NCBI GenBank assembly: GCA_963751105.1
Contig: CAVVTG010000002.1
Coordinates: 1,240,001 to 1,304,000 of the forward strand
Direction: 5' to 3'
DNA: 64,000 nucleotides
Source of the DNA: JACVRW01 sp963751105
GTDB lineage: Bacteria > Actinomycetota > Thermoleophilia > Solirubrobacterales > Thermoleophilaceae
A program made the position numbers and the translations under genes. A model generated the notes under the pieces. The model was not told the DNA's origin, ran no database searches, and saw only the letters and a list, made by a program, of their open reading frames with translations. Each line of letters begins with the position of its first letter. Position 1 is the stretch's first letter. This document shows, piece after piece, positions 8,773 to 17,063 of the stretch.

Positions 8773-10347
8773 ATGAGGGCCGGCAGGCTCACCACCCTCG
8801 CTCGCCTGGGGGCCATGTTCGAACGCACATCCACCGTGCGCAGCGACGCCGATCTCCACCGCGTGCTCGAGGACGTCTGTCGGACCATCGCCGACCTTCT
8901 CGGCTACAACGCGGTGGTGGTCAACGTCTACCGGCCGGCCTACGACGACATGCTCACCGCCTCGGCCGTCGGCTCCGAGGACTCGGTCCAGGCCTTGGTG
9001 GGCAAGGCCTCGCCCGCGGACACCTGGTATCCGCTGCTGGCCGAGCGCTTCGAGCGCCGCGGCGCGTACTTCATCGCCGGCGAGGAGTTCGACTGGGACG
9101 AGCTGGGCGTCGAGACCTTCGTGCCGGACATCGCGCCCAGCGACGAGCCCAACGCCTGGACCGCCGAGGACGCTCTGTTCGTGCCGTTGCGCGACACCGA
9201 CGGCGGACTGATCGGGGTCATCTCGGTGGACGAGCCACAGACGGGGCGGCGCCCCAGCGAGGGAGAGCTGGACGCCCTCGTGGCCATCGCCCGTCAGGCG
9301 GCCGTGGCGCTGCGAATCGCGCAGGAAACCGCCGAAACCGTGCAGCACCAGCGCATGCTCGAGGGCCTGCTGGCCGTGTCGGCGCGGCTGGCCGAGGCCA
9401 GGGAGACGGACGAGGTGCTCCAGGCCGTCTGCGACGGCATCCAGCAGGCGCTGGGCTTCGACAAGGTGGCCATCGAGCTCGCCGAGGAGGAGGGCGCGCC
9501 GCTCGTGCCGGTGGCCGCCAGCGGCTGGCCGCTCGACTCCGAGGCCATCAACCACGGGTTCCCGCTGGAGGCGGTCGAGCCGCTGTTCACCGAGGAGTTC
9601 GAGGTGGCCGGCTGCTACCTGATCCCGGTCGAGACGGCCGAGGAGCGTCTGGGCCCGGACCGTGTCCATTACCGCTCGGAGATGGACGGCAGCGGGCCTC
9701 ACGCGTGGGCGCGCCACTGGCTGCTCGTGCCCCTGGAGGAGCCGGAGGGCACGCGGCTCGGCCTGATCTGGGTCGACGATCCGCGTGACCGGCTGCTGCC
9801 CAGCCAGGCCCGGCTGCAGGCGCTTCGACTGTTCGCCAACCAGGCCGTCGCCGCCCTCCAGACCGCCGACCGGGCGGTGCGGCTGCGCCACGAGGCCACC
9901 CACGACCCGCTCACCGGGCTCCCCAACCGGCGTGCCTTCCTGGCCCGGCTCGGGCGCGAGGTCAGCCGCTCCGACGCCCAGCTCGCCCTGATCCTGTGCG
10001 ACATGGACAACCTGAAGCGGGTCAACGACCAGCACGGCCACGAGGCCGGCGACCGCGCGCTCAAGGCGCTCAGCGACGCGCTGCGCACCGGGCTGCGGCG
10101 AAGCGACGACGCCTATCGCCTCGGCGGCGACGAGTTCGCCGTGGTCCTGAGCGGCGCCACCCGGCTGGATGCCGAACGCGTCTCACAGCGGCTGCAGGCT
10201 GCGCTGGCGGTGAAGCGAAGCACGGGGCAGGAGGTGGAGGCGAGCTTCGGGATCGCCGTCCACGAGCCGGGCGAGCAGCCGGAGGAGCTGGTCTCGCGAG
10301 CCGACCAGCTCCTGTACCGGGCCAAGCGGCGCCGGTCGGTGGCGTAG
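8773..10347 (+). CDS. GAF-GAF-GGDEF diguanylate cyclase
   Basis: Predicted soluble c-di-GMP synthase of about 524 residues. Two GAF-type sensory domains (about 15-180 and 195-355) precede a GGDEF domain (about 365-522). The active site is intact: DPLTGLPNRRAF opens the domain, LCDMDNLKRVND carries the metal-binding Asp, and the signature is RLGGDEFAVVL. The product-inhibition I-site RxxD is present as RRSD five residues before GGDEF, so feedback inhibition is expected. No membrane segment is seen. The start is uncertain: ATG 8773, TTG 8737 and ATG 8815 are in frame, and none has a good ribosome site. It lies 59 bases after the DUF6504 gene. Confidence 0.88.
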   Translation: MRAGRLTTLARLGAMFERTSTVRSDADLHRVLEDVCRTIADLLGYNAVVVNVYRPAYDDMLTASAVGSEDSVQALVGKASPADTWYPLLAERFERRGAYFIAGEEFDWDELGVETFVPDIAPSDEPNAWTAEDALFVPLRDTDGGLIGVISVDEPQTGRRPSEGELDALVAIARQAAVALRIAQETAETVQHQRMLEGLLAVSARLAEARETDEVLQAVCDGIQQALGFDKVAIELAEEEGAPLVPVAASGWPLDSEAINHGFPLEAVEPLFTEEFEVAGCYLIPVETAEERLGPDRVHYRSEMDGSGPHAWARHWLLVPLEEPEGTRLGLIWVDDPRDRLLPSQARLQALRLFANQAVAALQTADRAVRLRHEATHDPLTGLPNRRAFLARLGREVSRSDAQLALILCDMDNLKRVNDQHGHEAGDRALKALSDALRTGLRRSDDAYRLGGDEFAVVLSGATRLDAERVSQRLQAALAVKRSTGQEVEASFGIAVHEPGEQPEELVSRADQLLYRAKRRRSVA

Positions 10348-10421
10348 GGGCGCTCCGCTCGGGCCTGCGCGGCGGGCCGTCGCGTGGTCCGGTTGGCAGT
10401 GAAGGGGGTGGGACGGGGCGT

Positions 10422-10476
10422 ATCGGAGGCCTCTGACGAGAAACGCACCCCTATAGGTGCATAACTCGTCGGACGC
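10422..10476. repeat. Hairpin repeat, copy 1
   Basis: First of two copies of a conserved element about 55 bases long. Two nested stems are visible: GACGAG (10435-10440) with CTCGTC (10465-10470), an internal loop AAAC/ATAA, then GCACC (10445-10449) with GGTGC (10456-10460) closing a CCTATA loop. UCU and GGA outside extend the outer stem to nine pairs with one G-U. It lies in the 227-base gap after the GGDEF gene. Copy 2 is 612 bases downstream. Confidence 0.75.
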
Positions 10477-10574
10477 TCGGGCGCGGCCGGTCGGTGGCCT
10501 AAGCAATCCCGCTTTGGGCACCGCCGCGGTGCTCTATCCCGGACGGTGGCTCGGTCACGTCATAGCCTGGGGCC

Positions 10575-10973
10575 ATGTCCCAGGAGAACGTCGAGTTTCT
10601 GCGCGAGGGCTACGAGGCCCTGAGCCGGGGCGACATGGAGACCTTCAGGGCGCTGTCGCAAGAGCGGCTCGACCCGCAGTTCGATTTCCACTCACTGTGG
10701 GACGGCCGGGTCTTCAAGGGCCTCAGGGGCACCCAGGAGTGGATATCGGACACACGCGAGACCTGGGACGACTACGACCAAGAGCTGCTGGAGATCGTCG
10801 ACCTGGGCGACGACGTGCTGGTGGTGCTGCGCCTCTCGGCTCGTGGCGGTGGGAGCGGCGTGCCGGTGACGCAGGACCTGGCGGTCGTCTGGAGCTTCGA
10901 GGGCGACAGGGCGGTGCGGGCTCGCTCGTTCGCATCGAGAGCGGAGGCGCTGGAAGCGGCCAAATCCGCTTAG
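10575..10973 (+). CDS. SnoaL/NTF2-like small protein
   Basis: Cone-shaped alpha+beta NTF2-like protein of 132 residues (MSQENVEFLREGYEALSRGD, then LWDGRVFKGLRGTQEWI and the C-terminal strands DLAVVWSFEGDRAVRARSF). Many actinobacterial proteins begin this way and have no assigned substrate. The gene stands alone, bracketed by the two hairpin repeats, and its stop codon is inside a perfect 12-bp inverted repeat. I cannot assign a reaction. Confidence 0.8.
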   Translation: MSQENVEFLREGYEALSRGDMETFRALSQERLDPQFDFHSLWDGRVFKGLRGTQEWISDTRETWDDYDQELLEIVDLGDDVLVVLRLSARGGGSGVPVTQDLAVVWSFEGDRAVRARSFASRAEALEAAKSA

Positions 10974-11019
10974 GATCCTGACTTTGCCCCTGTATGGGGG
11001 GTGAATCCAGGATCCTAAG
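10969..11019 (+). terminator. Perfect 12-bp inverted repeat over the stop codon
   Basis: CTTAGGATCCTG at 10969-10980 is the exact complement of CAGGATCCTAAG at 11008-11019, with a second inner pairing GCCCC/GGGG in the 27-base loop. The TAG stop of the NTF2-like gene (10971-10973) lies in the left arm. There is no T tract, so it may act as a factor-independent-like hairpin, an mRNA-end stabiliser or a repeat end. Confidence 0.6.
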
Positions 11020-11033
11020 GGTGGGCCGGGCAG

Positions 11034-11089
11034 ATCGGAGGGCATCTGACGAGAAACGCACCCCTAGCGGTGCATAACTCGTCGGACGC
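11034..11089. repeat. Hairpin repeat, copy 2
   Basis: Second copy, in the same orientation as copy 1. The outer stem is GACGAG (11048-11053) with CTCGTC (11078-11083); the inner stem is GCACC (11058-11062) with GGTGC (11069-11073). The 36 bases from AAACGCAC to GGACGC differ from copy 1 at only two positions, both in the apical loop (CCTAGC against CCTATA), while both stems are unchanged. The copies flank one gene. They are not integron attC-like and show no terminator T tract. Confidence 0.75.
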
Positions 11090-11186
11090 CCCGAGAAATC
11101 CCCCTTTCCAATCAGACCACGCCGGACCCGAGGCGCCCGCCCCGAGCGGAGCGCGCTCGTCCGTGCACATCCATCCCCCCCACATG

Positions 11187-11200
11187 CGAACATGCGTTCG
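11187..11200. promoter_or_regulatory. LexA (SOS) box on the dnaE2 start
   Basis: CGAAC-ATGC-GTTCG, identical over 18 bases to the site at imuB (ATGCGAACATGCGTTCGT). Its last G is the first base of the GTG start codon of dnaE2, so a bound repressor would sit on the translation start. This leaves no room for a normal leader with a ribosome site downstream of the operator. Confidence 0.9.
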
Positions 11201-14200
11201 TGCCCTACGTCGAGCTCCACTGCCACTCGGCCTACTCGTTCCTGGACGGGGCCTCACACCCGGTTGAGCTCGCCGGGGCCGCCGCCGAGCAGGGTCACGG
11301 CGCGCTCGCGCTCACCGATCACGATGGGCTGCACGGCGCCATGGAGATGGCGCAGGCGCTCAAGCCGCTGGGGGTCCGCCACATCACCGGAGCCGAGGTC
11401 ACCCTCGACGACGGTTCGCACCTGACGCTCCTGTGCGAGACGCGCGAGGGTTACACCAACCTCTGCCGGCTGCTCACCGCCGCCCACTGGCACACCCGGC
11501 GCTGGGCTCGCGAGGGCTGGTCCGATCCCACGGCGCAGGTGGTCGACGGCCGCCGGCCCGGCCAGGACGCGCTCGACGAGGAGCCGTATGTCTCGCTCGA
11601 GGAGGTGGAGCGAAACGCCGCGGGGCTGGTCTGCCTGTCCGGGTGTGCGGGCGACGGGGCGGTGGCGTCGCGCCTCGAGGCCGAGGATCATCCGGGGGCC
11701 GCCGCGATGGCCCGCCGCCTGCTCGGGATCTTCGGCGGCGACCGCTTTCGCATCGAGCTGCAGCGTCCCTACTGGCGCCACGACCGGCGCCGCAACCGGC
11801 TTCTGTCGGAGCTCGGCGAGCGGCTCGGGGTGCCGTGCGTGGCCACGGGCAACATCCACGCGCACGCGCGGGAGCGCATTCCCCTGCAGGACGCCATGGT
11901 CGCCGTGCGGCTGGGGGCCACTCTGGACGAGACCGAGCCCCGCCGCCGCGGCAACTCGTCGCACGTGCTCTCACCCCCCGAGCGCATGGCCCAGCGCTTT
12001 CGCGACCACCCCGACGCCGTGGAGGAGAGCGGGCGGCTGGCCGAGCGCCTTCGCTTCGACCTCACCGAGGATCTCGGCTACCGCTACCCCGGCGCGGAGG
12101 ATCCCGACGCCGATCGCAACCTGGCCGAGCTCTGCCGTGGAGTGTTCGAGGAGCGCTACTCCGGGCGTCGCAGCCGCGAGGAGGCGATCGGCCGGCTCGA
12201 CGAGGAGCTGCGGGTGATCCGTCATCTGGGGCTGTCCGGCTTCTTCCTTCTTCACCGCGACATGCTCGAGCTGGCCCGGGGGGTGGCGGCGGAGGTGCGA
12301 GGCCCGGAGTCGGCGCGGCGGCTGATGGCGCCGGGGCGGGGGAGGGGCTCGAGCGTGTCCTCGATCGTCTGTTACCTCACCGGTCTCTCCCACGTGGACC
12401 CGATCGAGAACGAGCTGTTGCTCGGGCGCTTCCTCAACGAGGAGCTCACCGCGCTTCCGGACATCGACCTCGACTTCCCGCGTGACATCCGCGACGTCCT
12501 GATCCCGCGCGTGCACGACCGCTACGGGCGCGACCGCTGTGCGCTCGTGGCCGCCTTCGCCACTTTCCAGGTGCGCTCGGCGGTGCGGGACTTCGCCAAG
12601 GCGCTGGGGCTGCCGCCGGGTGAGATCGAGCGCCTGGCCCGGGCAGTGGATCCCTGGAAGGACCGCAACGACATCCAGGAGGACGTGCCCGAACGTGACG
12701 CCCGCGGGCACCGCTCACCGCGCTGGGACGCACTCATAAAGCTCGCCCGCGACGCCTGGGGGCTGCCCCGTCACCAGTCCCAGCACCCGGGTGGGATGGT
12801 CATCTCCACCCAGCCGCTGATCGACCTGTGCCCGGTCCAGCCCGCGTCGATGGAGGGCCGGCAGATGGTCCAGTGGGACAAGGACTCGTGCGGCGACGCC
12901 GGCTTTCTCAAGATCGACCTGCTCGGGCTGGGGATGCTCTCGGCGGTCGAGCGCTGCGTGGACGAGATCGCCCGGGTGCGCAACGAGCGCATCGACCTGT
13001 CGCGCATCCCCTACGACGATCGCGAGGTGTACGCCCGCATCCAGGAGGCGGAGACCACCGGCGTGTTCCAGATCGAGTCGCGCGCCCAGATGCAGATGCT
13101 CAAGCGCACGCGACCGGAGAACCTCGACGACCTCACCGTCCAGGTGGCGCTGGTGCGGCCGGGGCCGATCGTCGGTGGAGCGGTGCACCCCTACATCGAG
13201 AACCGCAAGGCGCTGCGAGCGGATCCGTCGTACGAGGTGCCCTACCTGCATCCCACGCTCGAGCCGGTGCTGCGCGACACGCTGGGCACGATCGTCTTCC
13301 AGGATCAGGTGCTCGAGGTGGCGATGGCCTTTGCCGGCTTCAGCCCGGGGGAGGCCGAGGGACTGCGGCGGGCGATGAGCCGCAAGCGCTCCGAGGCGGC
13401 GATCCGCGCCTACGAGGAGAAGTTCATCGCCGGCGGCGCCGCCCACGGCGCTTCGCGCGAGGTGGCCGAGAGGGTGTGGCAGCAGATCGTGGGCTTCGCC
13501 GGCTTCGGCTTCCCCAAGGCCCACTCAGCGGCGTTCGGGCTGTTGGCCTACCAGTCCACCTGGCTGCGGGTGCACTACCACCCCGAGTTCCTGTGCGCCC
13601 TGCTCAACGAGCAGCCGATGGGCTTCTACCCACCCGACAACCTCGTGCACGAGGCCCAGCGCAAGAGGGTGGAGGTGCTGCCGCCCTGCGTGGTGCGCAG
13701 CGACGCCAAGTGCCAGGTCGAAGTGCTCCCCACCGGCCTCGCGGTGCGGCTGGGGCTCGGGTACGTGAGCGGCGTGCGCGAGCAGGAGGTCAAGGCGATG
13801 GCCGCCGAGCGCCGCGACGGGGGACAGTGGCGCTCGCTCGGCGACCTGGCCGGACGCTCGGGGGCGTCGGGAGAGACCCTGGGGAGGCTGGCCTGGGCGG
13901 GGGCGTGTGACGCCCTGGTGGACGGTCCCGAGCAGGGCCGGCGCCGCCAAGCCCTGTGGATGCTGGGCGTGGCCGTTCCCGGCACGCCGGTGGAGGAGGG
14001 CACCCAGCTCGCCCTTCCGCTCGACGCCCACGAGGGTCCCGAGCTGCGGGCGCTCTCGGCCTGGGAGCGGATGCTGGCCGACTACGGCTCCACCGGGGTC
14101 ACCCTGCGCGAGCACCCGCTCGAGCTGATGAGGCCCGGGCTGCCCGACGACCTGCGCACGAGCGACGAGCTCGAGCGCCACGAGAACGGGCGCCGAGTGC

Positions 14201-14580
14201 GGGTGGCGGGGCTCGTGGTGGCCCGCCAGCGCCCCGCCACCGCCAAGGGGGTGACCTTCATGCTGCTGGAGGACGAGCTCGGCACGATCAACCTGATCGT
14301 GCCCCCGCCGGTACACGATCGCTTTCGCCTGGCGGTGCGCACCGAGCCGCTGGTGCTGGCCATCGGGCGCCTGGAGCGCCGGGACGGCACCGTGAACGTG
14401 CTGGTCGACCGCATCGAGCGCCTCGAGCGTCCCGACCTGCCACGGGCCAAGGTCACCCACATCGAGCCCCGCCGCACCTGGTCGAGCGAGGCCGGCGACG
14501 ACGTGATGCGCGGTGGCGAGGAGGCCGACCTGCGGGCGGTGGTCCCGGCCGGTCACTCCTTCGGAAGGCGAGGCCGTTAG
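11200..14580 (+). CDS. dnaE2: Error-prone DNA polymerase III alpha subunit DnaE2
   Basis: C-family polymerase of 1126 residues that performs mutagenic translesion synthesis with ImuB. The N-terminal PHP domain starts YVELHCHSAYSFLDGASHP. The palm carries the catalytic Asp cluster at about 421-427 (PDIDLDFPRDIR). The fingers include GFPKAHSAAFGLLAYQ, and an OB-fold lies near the C-terminus (VRVAGLVVARQRPATAKGV, about 1005-1090). Length and the early OB fold fit DnaE2 rather than replicative DnaE1. The start is GTG 11200, overlapping the LexA box by one base. Transcription is inferred to be damage-inducible. It lies 2.7 kb after the imuB operon with unrelated genes between, unlike the tight imuA-imuB-dnaE2 cassette of many proteobacteria. 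Confidence 0.95.
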   Translation: MPYVELHCHSAYSFLDGASHPVELAGAAAEQGHGALALTDHDGLHGAMEMAQALKPLGVRHITGAEVTLDDGSHLTLLCETREGYTNLCRLLTAAHWHTRRWAREGWSDPTAQVVDGRRPGQDALDEEPYVSLEEVERNAAGLVCLSGCAGDGAVASRLEAEDHPGAAAMARRLLGIFGGDRFRIELQRPYWRHDRRRNRLLSELGERLGVPCVATGNIHAHARERIPLQDAMVAVRLGATLDETEPRRRGNSSHVLSPPERMAQRFRDHPDAVEESGRLAERLRFDLTEDLGYRYPGAEDPDADRNLAELCRGVFEERYSGRRSREEAIGRLDEELRVIRHLGLSGFFLLHRDMLELARGVAAEVRGPESARRLMAPGRGRGSSVSSIVCYLTGLSHVDPIENELLLGRFLNEELTALPDIDLDFPRDIRDVLIPRVHDRYGRDRCALVAAFATFQVRSAVRDFAKALGLPPGEIERLARAVDPWKDRNDIQEDVPERDARGHRSPRWDALIKLARDAWGLPRHQSQHPGGMVISTQPLIDLCPVQPASMEGRQMVQWDKDSCGDAGFLKIDLLGLGMLSAVERCVDEIARVRNERIDLSRIPYDDREVYARIQEAETTGVFQIESRAQMQMLKRTRPENLDDLTVQVALVRPGPIVGGAVHPYIENRKALRADPSYEVPYLHPTLEPVLRDTLGTIVFQDQVLEVAMAFAGFSPGEAEGLRRAMSRKRSEAAIRAYEEKFIAGGAAHGASREVAERVWQQIVGFAGFGFPKAHSAAFGLLAYQSTWLRVHYHPEFLCALLNEQPMGFYPPDNLVHEAQRKRVEVLPPCVVRSDAKCQVEVLPTGLAVRLGLGYVSGVREQEVKAMAAERRDGGQWRSLGDLAGRSGASGETLGRLAWAGACDALVDGPEQGRRRQALWMLGVAVPGTPVEEGTQLALPLDAHEGPELRALSAWERMLADYGSTGVTLREHPLELMRPGLPDDLRTSDELERHENGRRVRVAGLVVARQRPATAKGVTFMLLEDELGTINLIVPPPVHDRFRLAVRTEPLVLAIGRLERRDGTVNVLVDRIERLERPDLPRAKVTHIEPRRTWSSEAGDDVMRGGEEADLRAVVPAGHSFGRRGR

Positions 14581-14595
14581 GTCAGCAGAGAATCC

Positions 14596-15600
14596 CTACT
14601 TGTCGTCGCGATCGTCCTCCGCGCGATTGCGCTTGAGCCAGTCGCCCAGCTGCTGGCCCACCTCGGCGATCGAGGAGCCGGCCTGGGCGAACGCGCCCGC
14701 GATGTTGTCCGAGTAGAACGCGCCCGCGGCCTCGGCCTCGTCGCGCCACTCGGCCTCCTCGCCACGGCGCAGGTATTCGCCGCGCACCATCGCGTCGTAG
14801 TCCCCCTCGCGCACCCAGTCGAGCAGCATCTTCACGCGCCGCACCGGCATCGGGTGCGTCAGGCGCAGGTCCTGCATCAGCTTGGTCATGCGCTCGAGGC
14901 CACCGCCGCCGTCCGTGTAGTCCATGCCCTGGGCGATGAAGGCATCGAGGTTGAGCTCGTCCGCCTCCTCGCCGGCGGCCAGGACCATCATCGCGCGGCA
15001 CACCGCCATCGGATCGCGGGTCACGAGCGCTGCGGCGCGGTCACAGGACAGCTCGGCGGCCCGGAACCATTCGAGCAACGCGAGCTGGATCGCCAGCAGC
15101 GGCAGGCCGGCCAGCAGCGGCAGGCGCATCGAGGAGCCGAGGCGCATGAGGATCAGCAGCGCGGTGCGGTAGAGCACATGATCCGAGTGCACGTGGGCCG
15201 CCTCGTGGGCCAGCACGATGCGGCGGCCCTCCTCGTCGAGGATCCGCACGAGCTCGGAGTTGATCACCACGATCGGCTTGCTCGTGCCCATGGCGTAGGC
15301 GTTCGCCAGCGGGAACTGGGTGATGTAGAGGTCGGGCACATCGTCCATGTCCAGGGCATTGAAGGCCTGCCGGTGGAGCACCCAGATGCGAGGCAGCTGG
15401 TTCTGTCCCAGCCGCACCGCCGATCCGAGCGAGGCCGCGCGGAGGGCGCGCTCGTAGCCCAGGGCCACCAGGCGCCGCACGACCTGGTCGAGGTAGGGCA
15501 CCCTGGCGAGCGCCGCCGTGGCTGCGCGGTCGGCGGGGTGCTGGTAGGCCTTGGGCGAGATCCGGTCTAGCTTCCAGACCTCTTCGAGCTGCTCGGCCAT
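14596..15600 (-). CDS. M48 family zinc metallopeptidase
   Basis: HtpX/Ste24-type protease of 334 residues. The zinc site is HEAAH at about 132-136, with the third ligand Glu in AAELSCD at about 183. A hydrophobic hairpin (MRLPLLAGLPLLAIQLALL) separates them, so it is probably membrane-attached with a cytosolic active site and could act in membrane-protein quality control. I place the start at ATG 15600 (MAEQLEEVWKLDR); the frame extends 57 codons further but that stretch overlaps the divergent DUF72 gene. The C-terminal tail is acidic and rich in Arg and Asp. Confidence 0.85.
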   Translation of the reverse strand: MAEQLEEVWKLDRISPKAYQHPADRAATAALARVPYLDQVVRRLVALGYERALRAASLGSAVRLGQNQLPRIWVLHRQAFNALDMDDVPDLYITQFPLANAYAMGTSKPIVVINSELVRILDEEGRRIVLAHEAAHVHSDHVLYRTALLILMRLGSSMRLPLLAGLPLLAIQLALLEWFRAAELSCDRAAALVTRDPMAVCRAMMVLAAGEEADELNLDAFIAQGMDYTDGGGGLERMTKLMQDLRLTHPMPVRRVKMLLDWVREGDYDAMVRGEYLRRGEEAEWRDEAEAAGAFYSDNIAGAFAQAGSSIAEVGQQLGDWLKRNRAEDDRDDK

Positions 15601-15637
15601 CACGGTCAATGTAGCTGGCCCGTCAGGATGTGGCCCC

Positions 15638-16549
15638 ATGGCCGGCCGCATCCTCGTGGGCACCTCCAGCTGGGCCGACCCCGGCTTCGTCAAGGAGTGG
15701 TACCCGCGCGGGATGGCGGCAAAGGAGCGGCTGCCCTGGTACGCCCAGCGTTTCAACGCGGTCGAGCTCAACTCGAGCTTCTACGCCATCCCCGACCGCA
15801 ACACCGTGCACGGCTGGGTGGAGATCACACCGGACGAGTTCACCTTCGACGTCAAGGCCCACCGTGCCCTGTCCCGGCATGCCGCGCCGCTCGACTCGCT
15901 TCCGCCGGACATGCGCGAGGGCGTGGGAACCGGGCCGCGCCGACGGGTGCTGATGAACCCCGAGCTCGAGGCAGCTCTCGTCGCGCGGTTGCTCGAGGAG
16001 ACCGCTCCGCTTGCCGACGCGGGAAAGCTCGGGGCCTACCTCGTTCAGATGACCCCGGCGTTCGCGCCCGGCAAGAACCGGCTGGATGAGCTCGACGGGC
16101 TGGTGGCGGCCTTCGGCTCACAGCGGCTGGCCATCGAGCTCCGCCATCGCGGCTGGGTGGGCGAGAGCCGGCGTGCGGAGACGATCGAGTGGTTCTCCGA
16201 CCACGAAGTCGCCTTCGTGAGCGTGGACGCGCCACCCGGCGACCACGTGCCCATCATGCCGTCGGACCTCGACGCGGTCACCCGCGACGACCTGGCCTAC
16301 CTGCGCCTGCACGGGCGCAACACCGACGGTTACCTGAGGGGGAAGTCGGTGGCCGAGCGCTTCGGCTGGCGCTACGACGACGCGGAGCTCGAGGAGGTCA
16401 AGGGACGGGTGCTCGAGATGGCCGAGCAGGCGGCGGAGGTCCACGTGGCCTTCAACAACAACCGCGACGACGACGCTCCCACCGCGGCGCAGCGCTTCCG
16501 CGCCCTGCTGGGGCAGGCGCCGCCGGAGGAGGAGCAGTTGACCTTCTGA
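15638..16549 (+). CDS. DUF72 family protein
   Basis: TIM-barrel protein of 303 residues with the DUF72 signature GTSSWADPGFVKEWYP at the N-terminus, FNAVELNSSFYAIP, an AIELRHRGW strand and the C-terminal HVAFNNN motif. The family is widespread and of unknown function; conserved acidic and aromatic residues in the barrel suggest a nucleotide or nucleic-acid related hydrolase, but this is not established. I chose ATG 15638 (MAGRILVGTSSW) over an in-frame upstream start at 15551, because the latter would run into the divergent M48 gene. Confidence 0.88.
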   Translation: MAGRILVGTSSWADPGFVKEWYPRGMAAKERLPWYAQRFNAVELNSSFYAIPDRNTVHGWVEITPDEFTFDVKAHRALSRHAAPLDSLPPDMREGVGTGPRRRVLMNPELEAALVARLLEETAPLADAGKLGAYLVQMTPAFAPGKNRLDELDGLVAAFGSQRLAIELRHRGWVGESRRAETIEWFSDHEVAFVSVDAPPGDHVPIMPSDLDAVTRDDLAYLRLHGRNTDGYLRGKSVAERFGWRYDDAELEEVKGRVLEMAEQAAEVHVAFNNNRDDDAPTAAQRFRALLGQAPPEEEQLTF

Positions 16550-16555
16550 GCCCGG

Positions 16556-16933
16556 CTAGGCCCGGCTCAGCTCGAACCACACACGCGTGACGTGGCCGTC
16601 GCGGACCACTCCCCAGCGGTCGGCGAGCCGCTCGACGAGGAAGAGCCCCCAGCCGGTGTCGTCGGCCCGCCTGGCGCCGGCGCTGGCGGGGCGAAAGCCG
16701 TTGCCCTCGTCGGTCACCTCGGTCAGCACGACCCTGGAATCCACCCGCACGTTCAGGATCACACTCTCGGCCTGTGCGTGCTTGACGCTGTTGCCCACCA
16801 GTTCGGTCACGAGGAGACGGAGCGTCTCCATGGTCGGCGCGTCAAGGTCGGCCCGTAGCCTGGCCAACGCCCTCCGCGCCCGTGCAGGCGCCTCTTGCCC
16901 GCCGTTCAGGCGCACGCTCAGGTCGTCTTCCAC
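16556..16933 (-). CDS. RsbW-like serine kinase / ATP-binding protein
   Basis: Single HATPase_c_2 domain of 125 residues, like anti-sigma factors RsbW and SpoIIAB. The N box is TELVGNSVKHAQ, the G1 motif is VTDEGNGF and the G2 motif is GWGLFLVERL. It lies 130 bases downstream of the SpoIIE-type phosphatase on the same strand, which suggests a partner-switching pair that controls an alternative sigma factor or an anti-anti-sigma protein; neither of those is next to it. It converges with the DUF72 gene. Confidence 0.87.
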   Translation of the reverse strand: MEDDLSVRLNGGQEAPARARRALARLRADLDAPTMETLRLLVTELVGNSVKHAQAESVILNVRVDSRVVLTEVTDEGNGFRPASAGARRADDTGWGLFLVERLADRWGVVRDGHVTRVWFELSRA

Positions 16934-17063
16934 CGCAGACGCCGAAGGTCTGTGCGCGGTGGAGTCGCGCCGGGGGTAGAGCTGTGACCCATCACGTTCG
17001 GTCTACCCGTCATCACCCGGCAGCCAACATCCCACCGCGGATGCAGCCCGGCTCCCGGCCAGG

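Noticed and set aside
10431..10475. CTGACGAGAAAC in the hairpin repeat resembles a hammerhead ribozyme core
   Set aside because: Stem II would be absent, the required NUH and 16.2/15.2 pairing are not there, and GACGAG is fully paired with CTCGTC, which would destroy the core.
10422..11089. The repeats flanking one gene as an integron cassette with attC sites
   Set aside because: No RYYYAAC/GTTRRRY core pair is present and no integron integrase is in the window.
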